Origin: Myxococcales bacterium | GTDB taxonomy: Bacteria; Myxococcota_A; Polyangia; Nannocystales; Nannocystaceae | DNA: 64,000 nucleotides | Assembly: GCA_020633315.1 (NCBI GenBank) | Contig: JACKDV010000015.1 | Location: 1 to 64,000 of the forward strand | Reading direction: 5' to 3' | Shown here: piece after piece, positions 16,863 through 25,435 of the stretch | Numbering within the stretch: position 1 is the stretch's first letter | How the letters are laid out: every line of letters begins with the position of its first letter | Program-made: the position numbers and the translations under genes | Notes under the pieces: generated by a model | What the model was told of the DNA's origin: nothing | Seen by the model: only the letters and a program-made list of their open reading frames with translations | Databases searched by the model: none

Positions 16863-18902
16863 TCAAGGCCCCGACGAGATCACCGTGCGGCCAACGACGT
16901 CGAGCACGGGGACGTACGAGGAGCTGGAAGGCGAGAAGTGGTGGATGATGGCGGAGGAGAACACCGACGGCGACAGCAGGCGACCCAGCTCGATGATCAG
17001 CGCCACGGGCGCGGAGGTGATCACGTGCAGGGGAGCACCAGGATGTCGCGCCGCCAGGCGAGAGAGAGCTCGGCGGAGCTCCATGCTGGCCCCGGCGAAT
17101 TGACCGGGCCGCATGGGCGCCGGGCTCTGGGCGCGTAGGTGATAGACGGTGGCCCCCAGGGATTCCGCGAGGGGCTCGCAGCGGCTCTCGTCGATGGGAT
17201 GCATGCCATCGATGGCCAGCAGGGGGATCGTCGAGTCGGGTGCCTCGGGTGGCTCCCGCAGCGGCTCGAAGTACGGGGTCGGTCCGGTCGGATCCTCGGT
17301 GCGCTCGAGCTCTTCCCATCCTCCGGACTCCGGCGTGAGCTGATGGAGTCGAACGGCACGGGCTCGGGCGAGGTCGTCCAGACGACGCCCGAGGAAGGCC
17401 GCCGCCGCATACGGGGCCATGCCGAAGACATGGAGCTCGCCCCGCGTGCTCTCCAAGGCCAGCTCGATGCCGCGGTCGATCTCCGCCATGAGGGCCTCCC
17501 AGGCGAGCTCGTCCGGGGGCAGGGCACGGAGGACGGGGCTTCGGGCTCCCGCGCGCGTGAGCTCGATGATCGATGTGATGCCGAGCCGGGTCGGGATCTC
17601 GATGGGACCATCGACCTCGAGGAGCAGCGCGCTCCGTGCCGCCCGAGGGTTCGCCCACAGCACGCAGGCGACACTCTGCTCGCCGAGCTCGAACTCCGGC
17701 GGCGGGCACCCGGCGTCGCGCATCTGATCGCGGATGGTACGGATCCCCTGGCCGAGTGCCTGGGCGATGTCGAGCTCTCGGCAGAACCATGCCAGCGCTC
17801 GGTTGCGCCAGCTCGGGGTGGCCTTGCCCTCGAGGAACCGCTCGCGCTCGACGCGTGACGGGAGCGCGCCGGGAGACACGATCTCGATGCGATTGGAGAA
17901 CACCGTCACGTGGATCGGGTCGTCGATCTCGTAGTCGCGGTGGACGAGCGCATTGACGATGGCCTCGTCCACCGCCCGGGTCGGGTAGGTCGTGAGGTTG
18001 GGATGAGCTCGATCCCCCTTGTCGTGGGCCCGACGCGTGTGGGGCACCATCAGCTCCTTGAGGGTCCGAACCTGCTCGAACAGCGGGCCTCGGACCAGCA
18101 CGCTCTCGCTGTGGCGTTCCGAGCGGTTGGGGCCCGGGTAGACGGCGAAGCTGACGTAGGCGCTGGGGAAGAAGCCCAGCACGTCCCGACCGAACAGGAG
18201 CAGCGAGGCGTTGCGGGGGCGCAAGACGCCCGTCAGCGGCTCGGCGACGCACAGGGAGGGGACGAACTCCGAGATTCGATATCCCTCGTCCAGGTACTCG
18301 TCGGCCGGGACGTCTGGATCCCACTGGGAGATCCGCTGCAGGGTGTCACGGAGCACGAGGAGATCGATCGCATCGACACCGGCCCTGGGGTGGGGTCGCT
18401 CGGCCCACGGTGGGAGCGCTCCCTTGCGCACGAGGAGCTCGCGAAAGAGCCCATTGCGTGCCTCCTCGGTGCTGCGGCTCCGGCGGATGTAGTACTTGCC
18501 GCTGTCGGAGCCCGGTCCACGGGCTGGTCCTCGCCGGAAGGAGTGCGCATGGCCGGTGGCGGGCATGATGAACACCAGGACCCGGCGGCTCGGGTCGTCG
18601 CCGGTCACCTCCCTCACCAGGGGAGTGAGGGGAGGGTCGACCCGCTCGCGACAGCGGCCCATGACCTTGCCCTCGATCTCCTTGAGCCTCGCCGCAGTGA
18701 GACCCGGTGTGTGGACTCTGGCAAAGCCATGCTCGTCCTGACCCTCTCGGGCTCCACACACCACGTAGCCCCCACCGAGGTTCGCCCAGTCGTTCGCGAA
18801 GGCCGACAGCGTGGCAACGACGTCGTCGATGTCGGCGACGTTCTCCTTCCACTCGACCTGCTCGCTCTCACGAGCTGCGAGCTCCTTCAGGTCCAGCTCC
18901 AT
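16863..18902 (-). CDS. AlbA_2/Schlafen-like ATP-binding protein fused to a C-terminal SAVED domain
   Basis: 679 aa. Residues about 8-130 match the AlbA_2 (divergent AAA-4, Schlafen-like) domain: ESEQVEWKENVADIDDVVAT and LGGGYVVCG. Residues about 290-390 match the C-terminal ATP-binding HATPase_c_4 region of the same COG2865 family (TRAVDEAIVNALVHRDYE, VTVFSNRIEIVSPG; His321 in HRD). Residues about 455-670 look like a SAVED domain in two halves: GELHVFGMAPYAAAAFLGRR...SGGWEELE and APLHVITSAPVALIIELGR...YVPVLDV. SAVED domains sense cyclic oligonucleotides in CBASS Cap4/Cap5 and in CRISPR-linked CalpL. I infer a nucleotide-activated regulator or effector. No cyclic-nucleotide synthase gene is visible nearby. 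Third codon positions are more relaxed than in neighbours, suggesting acquisition. Confidence 0.75.
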   Translation of the reverse strand: MELDLKELAARESEQVEWKENVADIDDVVATLSAFANDWANLGGGYVVCGAREGQDEHGFARVHTPGLTAARLKEIEGKVMGRCRERVDPPLTPLVREVTGDDPSRRVLVFIMPATGHAHSFRRGPARGPGSDSGKYYIRRSRSTEEARNGLFRELLVRKGALPPWAERPHPRAGVDAIDLLVLRDTLQRISQWDPDVPADEYLDEGYRISEFVPSLCVAEPLTGVLRPRNASLLLFGRDVLGFFPSAYVSFAVYPGPNRSERHSESVLVRGPLFEQVRTLKELMVPHTRRAHDKGDRAHPNLTTYPTRAVDEAIVNALVHRDYEIDDPIHVTVFSNRIEIVSPGALPSRVERERFLEGKATPSWRNRALAWFCRELDIAQALGQGIRTIRDQMRDAGCPPPEFELGEQSVACVLWANPRAARSALLLEVDGPIEIPTRLGITSIIELTRAGARSPVLRALPPDELAWEALMAEIDRGIELALESTRGELHVFGMAPYAAAAFLGRRLDDLARARAVRLHQLTPESGGWEELERTEDPTGPTPYFEPLREPPEAPDSTIPLLAIDGMHPIDESRCEPLAESLGATVYHLRAQSPAPMRPGQFAGASMELRRALSRLAARHPGAPLHVITSAPVALIIELGRLLSPSVFSSAIIHHFSPSSSSYVPVLDVVGRTVISSGP

Positions 18903-19059
18903 GGTCCCGTCGTGGGCAATCTAGCAGGGGACACGACCGCGCAATGTCCGCGGCTGGAATTCGCGAGCTCGGCAATCCGGCGGGCCGTGGACGGGAACCG
19001 GACATGATGAGCCGGTCGTCGCGTGCCGCTCGCGGACCAAGGCACCCATCGACCGGATC

Positions 19060-19299
19060 ATGATCATGAGACCCACGCTTCCGAAGCTGGCATTCCTCTC
19101 GCTCTCGCTCGCTGGCGTCGGCCTGGGGGTGTGGCTCTCGGGATCGCGGGCGGCCCAGGCGGGCACGAGCTGCACGGGGGGGATCCGTGCGTGCAACGAG
19201 TTCATCTCGGCCTGCGAGCACGGGGGCGGGGCCATCACGCCGGGGAGCTTCCACGAGGGCACGGGGATACCCACCCGCTTCACGTGCCGGGCGGGCTGA
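19060..19299 (+). CDS. Small exported protein, 79 aa
   Basis: ATG at 19060 (a second in-frame ATG at 19066). The first 35 residues form a signal peptide: basic start, hydrophobic core LAFLSLSLAGVGLGVWL, and an Ala-rich cleavage region SRAAQA. The mature part is only about 45 residues, Gly-rich with four Cys (TSCTGGIRACNEFISACEHG and a final FTC), likely two disulfides. Family unknown. It lies between the SAVED gene and the SIR2-like gene on the opposite strand, and a strong hairpin follows it (19327-19378), supporting a real transcription unit. No good Shine-Dalgarno is visible. Confidence 0.5.
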   Translation: MIMRPTLPKLAFLSLSLAGVGLGVWLSGSRAAQAGTSCTGGIRACNEFISACEHGGGAITPGSFHEGTGIPTRFTCRAG

Positions 19300-19326
19300 G
19301 ACCAGGGGGATCGACGAGGGGTCGAC

Positions 19327-19378
19327 GATCGGCGCGGCGTGGGGTGTCCGGGGTGGTCACCCTGCGCCGCGCCGGATC
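19327..19378. terminator. Long GC-rich hairpin between convergent genes
   Basis: GATC plus GGCGCGGCG (19327-19339) pairs with CGCCGCGCC (19365-19373) plus GATC (19375-19378), with one bulged G. The interior can add GGGTG/CACCC pairs. It sits between the end of the small exported protein gene and the end of the SIR2-like gene, so it is probably a shared bidirectional terminator. Confidence 0.5.
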
Positions 19379-19385
19379 GCTGCGC

Positions 19386-20528
19386 TCAGATCGAGCGCAC
19401 CCACGCCCAGAGCTCGGCCCAGGTGGGGAAGACGGCGGTGCACAGGCCCCCGGGGCCGCCGCGCAGGTGGTCGAGCTCGTGGGCGGCCCGCGGCTCGGCG
19501 GTGACGAGCACCACGGGCACCTGGGTGCGCGCGGGGTGGCGGGCCTGGTTGCGGGCGCGCTGGTGCAGGGCCCACCACAGCGGGAACTCGTCGCTGCCCA
19601 GGCCGCAGCCGATGATCAGCAGCGGAGACATGAGCACCACGTCGAGCCAGCTCAGCGCCTCGTGGGGGCGGCGGTAGCTCATGCGCTGCGCGGGGCGGCC
19701 GTTGGCGAGCCAGGGGCCGGGCGCCCGACGATGCTCGCTCCAGCGGGCGATCTGGCGCCGGGTCCAGTGGCGTCGCGAGCGAGGGGCGGGGAACAGGGCG
19801 GCGTCGCGGGAGGGGGCCTCGCCGAACTCCCGCTCGGCGGACTTGTAGCGGCCCCAGCCCACGTCGAGGTCGGCCACGAGGCGGCCGTAGCGTCCCACGC
19901 CGAGCACCAGGGTCGACTGCGAGGACGAGCGCCCGTGCGGGTGCCAGATGCGGGTGAAGCCCTCGGCGCTCGGCAGGTGGTAGCGCTGGTAGAGCTGGGG
20001 GAGCACCGAGAAGGTGCTGCCGCGACGCAGCTTGGTCTCGGCCGGCGAGGTGGCGCGGAACAGCCGGGCCTTGGTGCCGGCCCGCGCCAGGCGATCGTCG
20101 AAGTTGAGGCTCACCACGTCGCGGAAGCGCTTGCCGAGCAGGTCGGTGTACAGCGGCGGCGGGCGTCCGCCGGCCTTCGCCCAGATCTGCTCGGTCTGGT
20201 GCTCGAGGCGGTCGACCACGGTGCGGACCATGTCGTCCTCCCGATCGGAGGCGCGCTGCTTGGACTGCCGCTGCAGCAGCGCCTCCCAGCGGGCGGTCAT
20301 GCTGCGGGGCGGGTCGCCGTCCCACACGATGCCCTCGTGGGCCTCGATCTCGCGGAGCAGCCGCTCCCAGTCGAGCGCCGAGGCGCCCACCTCGATCGCG
20401 GCCTGCAGGTTGACGCCCGAGCCGATCACCAGGGCGGTGGAGCGATCACCACCGGCGAAGCGACGGTCGACGAGCGCATCGAGCTCCGAGCGCATGCTGG
20501 CGACGGGGTGGATCCCGGGGGCGAGCAT
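19386..20528 (-). CDS. SIR2-like domain protein, 380 aa
   Basis: Motifs of the SIR2-like fold found in prokaryotic defence proteins appear in order: TALVIGSGVNLQAA (nucleotide-binding Gly loop, about residue 33), DVVSLNFDDRL (equivalent of the TTNYD strand), RIWHPHGRSS (catalytic-type His, His198), and PLLIIGCGLGSDEFPLWW (equivalent of the GxSxxD loop). Such domains in ThsA, DSR and SIR2-HerA cleave NAD+ during abortive infection. Here the domain spans nearly the whole protein, with an insert (about 205-275) rich in Arg and Trp. The start is fixed by AGGAGG seven nt upstream. The gene is upstream of and co-directional with the SAVED gene, but 483 nt and an opposing small gene separate them. 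NADase activity is inference. Confidence 0.75.
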   Translation of the reverse strand: MLAPGIHPVASMRSELDALVDRRFAGGDRSTALVIGSGVNLQAAIEVGASALDWERLLREIEAHEGIVWDGDPPRSMTARWEALLQRQSKQRASDREDDMVRTVVDRLEHQTEQIWAKAGGRPPPLYTDLLGKRFRDVVSLNFDDRLARAGTKARLFRATSPAETKLRRGSTFSVLPQLYQRYHLPSAEGFTRIWHPHGRSSSQSTLVLGVGRYGRLVADLDVGWGRYKSAEREFGEAPSRDAALFPAPRSRRHWTRRQIARWSEHRRAPGPWLANGRPAQRMSYRRPHEALSWLDVVLMSPLLIIGCGLGSDEFPLWWALHQRARNQARHPARTQVPVVLVTAEPRAAHELDHLRGGPGGLCTAVFPTWAELWAWVRSI

Positions 20529-20535
20529 CGGCGGT

Positions 20536-20541
20536 CCTCCT
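20536..20541 (-). promoter_or_regulatory. Consensus Shine-Dalgarno deciding the SIR2-like gene start
   Basis: AGGAGG on the reverse strand, seven nt before the ATG at 20528. This exact match is rare in the window and selects this ATG over the longer open frame that continues upstream. Confidence 0.8.
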
Positions 20542-20663
20542 GATCCGATGGTCGGAGGCCGCGGGTCCGGGCGCAAGCGCCGATCGGGGCTCGGTCGGCG
20601 GAGGGCCCGGCCGCCGGCCGGCGTCGCGTCCGACCGACCTGGACCCGCCCGCCGGGCCCGGGC

Positions 20664-21140
20664 ATGCTGCGCGCCGTGGGTCCGTTCCGTCGAGGGGTGC
20701 GCGACCGGGCTCGCGGTGAGCCGGGTCCGCGGCTGCGTTCCGCGGAGGAGGCCCTGGCCCGCTATCGCGACCAAGGGGCCGACCTGGCCGCGGCGCTCGA
20801 CGGTTCTCGGCAGCAGCTCGCCGGCCTGCGGCGGGAGCTCGACGAGGACGATCGCTGGGAGCGGCTGGTCCGCCTGGCCCGGCAGGCGGGCGACCCCTGG
20901 AACGCCGACGACTGGCCGCTGGGCTTCGATGCGCTGGTGGTGCCCATCCCCCTGTGCACGCACCTGAGCTTCGAGTGTGCGCGCTGTCCCGTGGGCCAGC
21001 GCCAGGACGGTCGCTCGTGTGCCCACCCGGACTCGGCCTTCGGCCGGGTGGGCGAGCTGGTGCGACGCGGCGACCGGGACGGGCTGCGAGCCTGGCTCGA
21101 CGAGCTGCGCACCCGCCTGGTCGATCGCGACCCGGCGTGA
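20664..21140 (+). CDS. Cys-cluster hypothetical protein, 158 aa
   Basis: ATG at 20664, divergent from the SIR2-like gene with a 135-nt gap. The N-terminal half is a charged helix, probably coiled coil (EALARYRDQGADLAAALDG, QQLAGLRRELDED). The C-terminal half has a compact Cys cluster: LCTHLSFECARCPVG followed by GRSCAHPDSAFG, spacing C-x6-C-x2-C-x10-C with nearby His. This suggests a bound zinc or iron-sulfur cluster. I do not recognise the family. Its divergent placement next to the SIR2-like gene raises the possibility of a linked function, but it may equally belong with the chromosomal genes to its right. Confidence 0.65.
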   Translation: MLRAVGPFRRGVRDRARGEPGPRLRSAEEALARYRDQGADLAAALDGSRQQLAGLRRELDEDDRWERLVRLARQAGDPWNADDWPLGFDALVVPIPLCTHLSFECARCPVGQRQDGRSCAHPDSAFGRVGELVRRGDRDGLRAWLDELRTRLVDRDPA

Positions 21141-21172
21141 GCCTCCCGGGTTCGCGACGGCGCTCGGGTGCC

Positions 21173-22006
21173 TCAGCGCAGGGCGCCGCGACGACGCAGC
21201 CGCTCCTCGATCACCAACAGGTCGATCACCATCGGATACCAAAACGACTGCATGCCGGCGTAGAGCAGGCCGGGCACGCCGTCGCGCCACGCCGATTGCA
21301 GCACCACCGTGCGGCCCAGGTGGATGAAGGGGCGCACCAGCAGCGGCATCTGGTTGTAGGCCCAGCGCAGCGCCACGATGCGCCCCCGCTTGGTCCGCAG
21401 CGAGGCGCCCTCGAGGCCCCGCCGGCTCTCGCGGTCCTCGAGGTAGTGCAGGGCCTCGCGCTGGGCGTAGCGCACGTGCTTGTGGAACCACTGCGCGAGC
21501 GGCTTGGCGTCGTCGTGCTTGAGCTTGCCCAGCCGGGTCACCCGCATGCTGCGATCGTCCACGCGCTCGTTGGTGCCGCGGGTGAAGCGGGCCAGCTCGG
21601 CCCGCATCAGCCGCAGGATCGAGGCGCCCGCGAAGGCCCCGTGCCGCAGCTCGCGGCCCAGCACGTGGAAGGTGAGGCCCACGTAGGCGCCGTCGACCTC
21701 GTCGGCCGCGATCGTCTGCTCGAGCTGCTCCCACAGCGCAGGCGGGATCTCCTCGTCGGCGTCGAGGAAGAACACCCAGCGGAAGCGCTCGCGCACCAGG
21801 TCGAGGGCGAAGTTGCGCTGGCTGGCGTAGTCGACGAAGGCGTGCTCGTGCACCTCGGCCCCCGCCTGCTCGGCCAGGCGCCGGGTGCCGTCGGTCGAGC
21901 CCGAGTCGACCACCACCACCGGGGCCCGCCGGCCCACCGAGGCGATGGCCTTGCCGATGTTCACGGCTTCGTCGAGGGTGAGGATGATGACGACGAGCTC
22001 ACGCAT
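21173..22006 (-). CDS. Family 2 glycosyltransferase (WaaE/KdtX-like)
   Basis: 277 aa. The GT-A nucleotide-sugar binding motifs are VVIILTLDEAVNIGKAIAS, VVVVDSGSTDGT and the metal-binding FFLDADEEIP. The layout resembles WaaE/KdtX-type lipopolysaccharide core glucosyltransferases: an early DADE motif, a second half with GAFAGASILRLMR and KLKHDDAKPLAQWFHKHVRY, and a C-terminal amphipathic membrane-association region. It transfers a sugar from a nucleotide donor to a lipid or glycan acceptor at the inner membrane; the acceptor is unknown. The start ATG overlaps the end of the upstream O-antigen ligase-like gene by 8 nt, so translation is probably coupled. Confidence 0.9.
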   Translation of the reverse strand: MRELVVIILTLDEAVNIGKAIASVGRRAPVVVVDSGSTDGTRRLAEQAGAEVHEHAFVDYASQRNFALDLVRERFRWVFFLDADEEIPPALWEQLEQTIAADEVDGAYVGLTFHVLGRELRHGAFAGASILRLMRAELARFTRGTNERVDDRSMRVTRLGKLKHDDAKPLAQWFHKHVRYAQREALHYLEDRESRRGLEGASLRTKRGRIVALRWAYNQMPLLVRPFIHLGRTVVLQSAWRDGVPGLLYAGMQSFWYPMVIDLLVIEERLRRRGALR

Positions 22007-23180
22007 GGGAGGCGACCGGTCCGGGAGGGCCCGAGGGCGCGACCTCGTGGGTCGGCTCGGGCGGGGCGAGGGTAGAACGCTGGCGCCACGCGGTCAGCCA
22101 CGACAGCGAGGCCCCGGCCACCACCCCGTAGATCCACACCAGGTAGTAGGTCTTGTAGGCGGCGCAGGTGACCAGGTAGGCGATGATCGCCGCGGCGCCG
22201 CCGATGACGATCGCCCGCGGGGTGCGGGTGCTCGCCCGTAGCTGCCGCGCGATGAACCAAAGCGGCAGGGCCAGCAGCACGCTGCCCACCAGGCCGAATT
22301 TCCACAGGTGGTAGGCGGCCATGTTGTGCACGTAGGCCTTGTAGAAGCCGTCGACCTCGAAGGTCGCGCCCAGGCCCGCGCCCAGCAGTGGGTGGTGCAC
22401 GAAGGTGTCCCACGCGGTCTCGATCTCGCGGAAGCGGCCCTCGATGGTGTCGGCCTGGTCGGCTCGGAAGTAGCGGGTGCCGATCTCGGCGAACAGCGAC
22501 GAGTACACCAGGAACGCCACGCCCAGCAGCAGCGCCGCCGCGAGCATCTGCGAGGGCTTGCGGATGTAGGCGGTGACCACGGCGCCCAGCACCCAGCCCA
22601 GCATCATGCCGCGGCTGATCGTGGCGACCATGGCCACGAACATCACCGCCATCGCGGCCCCGTGCAGCGGCCGCGCGAGCACGCTCGGCGAGCGCGCCTG
22701 GGGATCGGTGTGGCGCAGCAGGGCCGACAGCGCCATGCCCACCAGCGGCAGCCCGGCCGTGATCTTCCAGTAGGTGTAGGTCGAGCGGACGTCGGGCGAG
22801 AAGCTGGGCATCTTGTACAGCGAGATCACGCTGTCGATCACGCACACGGCCAGCGCCACCACCAGCACCCGCCGCGGCCACATCACCCCGCGCCCGGCCA
22901 CCAGCCCCATCACGAACAGCAGGTAGGGCAGGGTGTCCTCCACCGCCTGGCGGGGCTCGCCTCCCTGCACGCTGCCCACGAACATGCCCAGCAGCAGCAC
23001 CGCGCCCCAGGGGGCGATCACCATCAGCTCGCGGCGGGCGGCCCGGTGGGTGAGGCCCCCCATGGCGGCGACGGTGATGAGGCCGAAGAACGCTGCGATG
23101 TCGGGGCTCATGCCCTCGGGGTAGATCGGCAGCAGCAGGGTCAGCACGAGGCCGGCGATCACCGTGGCGCTCGTGATCAT
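21999..23180 (-). CDS. O-antigen ligase / polymerase-like membrane protein (Wzy_C)
   Basis: 393 aa from the ATG at 23180. About ten hydrophobic helices are spread through the protein. The Wzy_C signature loop is present: TIEGRFREIETAWDTFVHHP, LLGAGLGATFEVDGFYKAYV, HNMAAYHLWKFGLVG, with the conserved HPLLGxGxG and HN. Such enzymes ligate or polymerise glycan repeats from a polyprenyl carrier on the periplasmic side of the inner membrane. It is followed with overlap by the GT2 gene and is divergent from the asparagine synthase gene, together forming a small polysaccharide locus. Ligase versus polymerase cannot be told from sequence. Confidence 0.88.
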   Translation of the reverse strand: MITSATVIAGLVLTLLLPIYPEGMSPDIAAFFGLITVAAMGGLTHRAARRELMVIAPWGAVLLLGMFVGSVQGGEPRQAVEDTLPYLLFVMGLVAGRGVMWPRRVLVVALAVCVIDSVISLYKMPSFSPDVRSTYTYWKITAGLPLVGMALSALLRHTDPQARSPSVLARPLHGAAMAVMFVAMVATISRGMMLGWVLGAVVTAYIRKPSQMLAAALLLGVAFLVYSSLFAEIGTRYFRADQADTIEGRFREIETAWDTFVHHPLLGAGLGATFEVDGFYKAYVHNMAAYHLWKFGLVGSVLLALPLWFIARQLRASTRTPRAIVIGGAAAIIAYLVTCAAYKTYYLVWIYGVVAGASLSWLTAWRQRSTLAPPEPTHEVAPSGPPGPVASHA

Positions 23181-23373
23181 CGCGCGCGAACGATAGCACG
23201 CCGACCTCGGCGCCGCCGGGGCGCACGACCGTCGGCGAGGGCACGAGCGTGGGTCGAGCTCCCCGCGGTGGCGGCCCGCTCGGCACGGCCGCGGCTCGGC
23301 CCCGGCGGCGTCGAGAGCACGGGCTCGACCCGACTGGTCGCGGACCAGGGCGAGGCAGTACCGTAGCCCGGTC

Positions 23374-25254
23374 ATGTGCGGCATCACCGGCTCGATCGGC
23401 CTGGCCGATCGCTCCCTGCTCGAGGCGATGACCGCCACCCTGCGCCACCGCGGCCCCGATGCCGACGGCATCGCGATGGGCGACAGCTGGGGGCTGGGGC
23501 ACCGCCGGCTGTCGATCATCGACCTGGAGGGCGGCGCCCAGCCGATGTCGAGCGCCGACGGCTCGTGCTGGCTGAGCTACAACGGCGAGATCTACAACTT
23601 CCGCGAGCTGCGGGACGAGCTGCGCCGACGCGGCCACCAATTCGCCACGCGCTCCGACACCGAGGTGATCCTCGCCGCCTACCGGCAGTGGGGCGACGCC
23701 ATGCTCGAGCGCCTGCAGGGCATGTTCGCGTTCGGGCTGTGGGACGCCAGCGCGCGGCGCCTGCTGCTGGCCCGCGACCGCGTGGGGATCAAGCCGCTCT
23801 ACTACGCGATCGTGCCCGGCCCCCGCGGACCGGCGCTGGCCTTCGGCTCGGAGCCCAAGGCGCTCTTGCCCGTGCCGGGGGTGGGCCGCGAGCTCGACCC
23901 GGTGGCGCTCGATGCCTACCTCGACCTCTATTACGTGCCGCCGCCGCTGTCGATGTTCGCGGGGATCCGCCAGCTCCCGCCGGGCCACCGGCTGGTGTGG
24001 CAGGACGGCCGCGCCACGGTGGAGCGGTGGTGGGACGCCGAGCCGAGGATCGTGCACGGGCGCTCGGTGGAGGAGTGGGCCGAGATCGTGGCCCCGGTGC
24101 TCGAGGATGCGATCGCGTCCCGCACCGTGGCCGACGTGCCGCTGGGCGCGTTCCTCAGCGGCGGGCTCGACTCGTCGACGATCGTGGCGGTGCTGAGCGA
24201 GCGCGGGCACGGGCCGGTGGAGACCTTCTGCGTGGGCTACGGCGAGGAGGGCCGCAGCTACGACGAGCGCAGCGAGGCGCGGCTGGTGGCCGACGCCTTC
24301 GGCACCCGCCACCACGAGCTCGAGCTGAGCATCGACGTGCTGTCGGGGCTCGAGGCGATGGTGCGGGGCTTCGACGAGCCCTTCGGCAGCCCCACCGCGA
24401 TGCTCTCGTCGGCGCTGTCTCGCTTCGTGCGGCAGCACGTGACGGTGGCGCTGGCGGGCGACGGCGGCGACGAGCTGTTCGGCGGCTACCCGCGCTACCG
24501 CGGCCTGCGGATCTCCGCGCTGGCCGGGCGCGTGCCCCCGCCGCTGCGCGCGCTGGCCCAGCGGGTGGCGGAGGGGCGCGAGCACAGCACCGCCCGCAGC
24601 TACCGACGCTGGGCCCGGCAGTTCCTCGCCGGCCTTCGGCTCCCCGACGCCGAGCGCTACGCCGCGTGGGTGGCCTACGCCCGCCCGCCCGAGCGCGACC
24701 GCCTGCTCTCCGCGTCGCTGCGGCGGCGCCTGGACGAGGCGGGCCGGGTCGATCCGGTGGTGGAGCACTTCGCTCGCCCCGCGCGGGCCGACCTGGTCGA
24801 GCGGGCGGCCTACGCCGACCTGCACGGCTTCCTGCCCGAGAACGTGCTGCGCGGCTCCGACCGCATGAGCATGGCCCATGGCCTCGAGCTGCGCGTGCCG
24901 TTCTGCGACCACCGCCTGGTGGAGCTGGCCATGCGGATCCCCGAGCACCAGCGCGTGGGCTGGCTGGCCTCCAAGCGAGTGCTCCGCAGGATCATGCGCG
25001 GCCGCCTGCCGCCGCACGTGCTGCGTCGGCGCAAGCTCGGCTTCAACGCCCCGCTGGGGGCATGGATGCGGCGCGACCTCGATCGCCTGGTGGACCAGTG
25101 GTTGGCTCCATCGCTGCTGCGGGCTCGGGACCTGTTGAGCGCGGACGAGGTGGCGCGGCTGGTGGACGAGCACCGCCAGGGCCGGCGCGATCACGGGCTG
25201 CGGCTGTGGTCGCTCATCGTGCTCGAGCAGTGGATGCGCCTGTACCTGGACTGA
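23374..25254 (+). CDS. asnB: Asparagine synthase (glutamine-hydrolysing)
   Basis: 626 aa. Starts MCGITGSIG, where Cys2 is the glutaminase nucleophile after Met removal. The N-terminal Ntn glutaminase domain has LSYNGEIYNFRELR. The synthase domain has the ATP pyrophosphatase loop SGGLDSS (residues 262-268) and AGDGGDELFGGYPRYRG. The reaction is aspartate + glutamine + ATP to asparagine + glutamate + AMP + PPi, or amidation of another carboxylate when the gene sits in a polysaccharide locus, as this one does next to Wzy and GT2 genes. Length fits AsnB. The C-terminal helices (MSMAHGLELRVPFCDHRLVE) are intact. Confidence 0.95.
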   Translation: MCGITGSIGLADRSLLEAMTATLRHRGPDADGIAMGDSWGLGHRRLSIIDLEGGAQPMSSADGSCWLSYNGEIYNFRELRDELRRRGHQFATRSDTEVILAAYRQWGDAMLERLQGMFAFGLWDASARRLLLARDRVGIKPLYYAIVPGPRGPALAFGSEPKALLPVPGVGRELDPVALDAYLDLYYVPPPLSMFAGIRQLPPGHRLVWQDGRATVERWWDAEPRIVHGRSVEEWAEIVAPVLEDAIASRTVADVPLGAFLSGGLDSSTIVAVLSERGHGPVETFCVGYGEEGRSYDERSEARLVADAFGTRHHELELSIDVLSGLEAMVRGFDEPFGSPTAMLSSALSRFVRQHVTVALAGDGGDELFGGYPRYRGLRISALAGRVPPPLRALAQRVAEGREHSTARSYRRWARQFLAGLRLPDAERYAAWVAYARPPERDRLLSASLRRRLDEAGRVDPVVEHFARPARADLVERAAYADLHGFLPENVLRGSDRMSMAHGLELRVPFCDHRLVELAMRIPEHQRVGWLASKRVLRRIMRGRLPPHVLRRRKLGFNAPLGAWMRRDLDRLVDQWLAPSLLRARDLLSADEVARLVDEHRQGRRDHGLRLWSLIVLEQWMRLYLD

Positions 25255-25435
25255 ACGGCCGTCACGTCCGTCGACGCGCCGTTGACTCCTTCGCGCCACC
25301 ACCCGCAGCGGGTCGGCGCGGAGGCAGGACCGTGGCCCAAATCGGGGCTTCCTTCCGGTGGGCTCGCGTACGCCGAGATTTCGCTGCGATCGGGTGATTT
25401 GCCGGGGCACCCCCAGCGGATACGATGACCTCGCC

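Noticed and set aside
16863..20528. Complete CBASS operon
   Set aside because: SAVED and SIR2-like domains are present, but no CD-NTase cyclase gene is visible in the window, so CBASS cannot be claimed.
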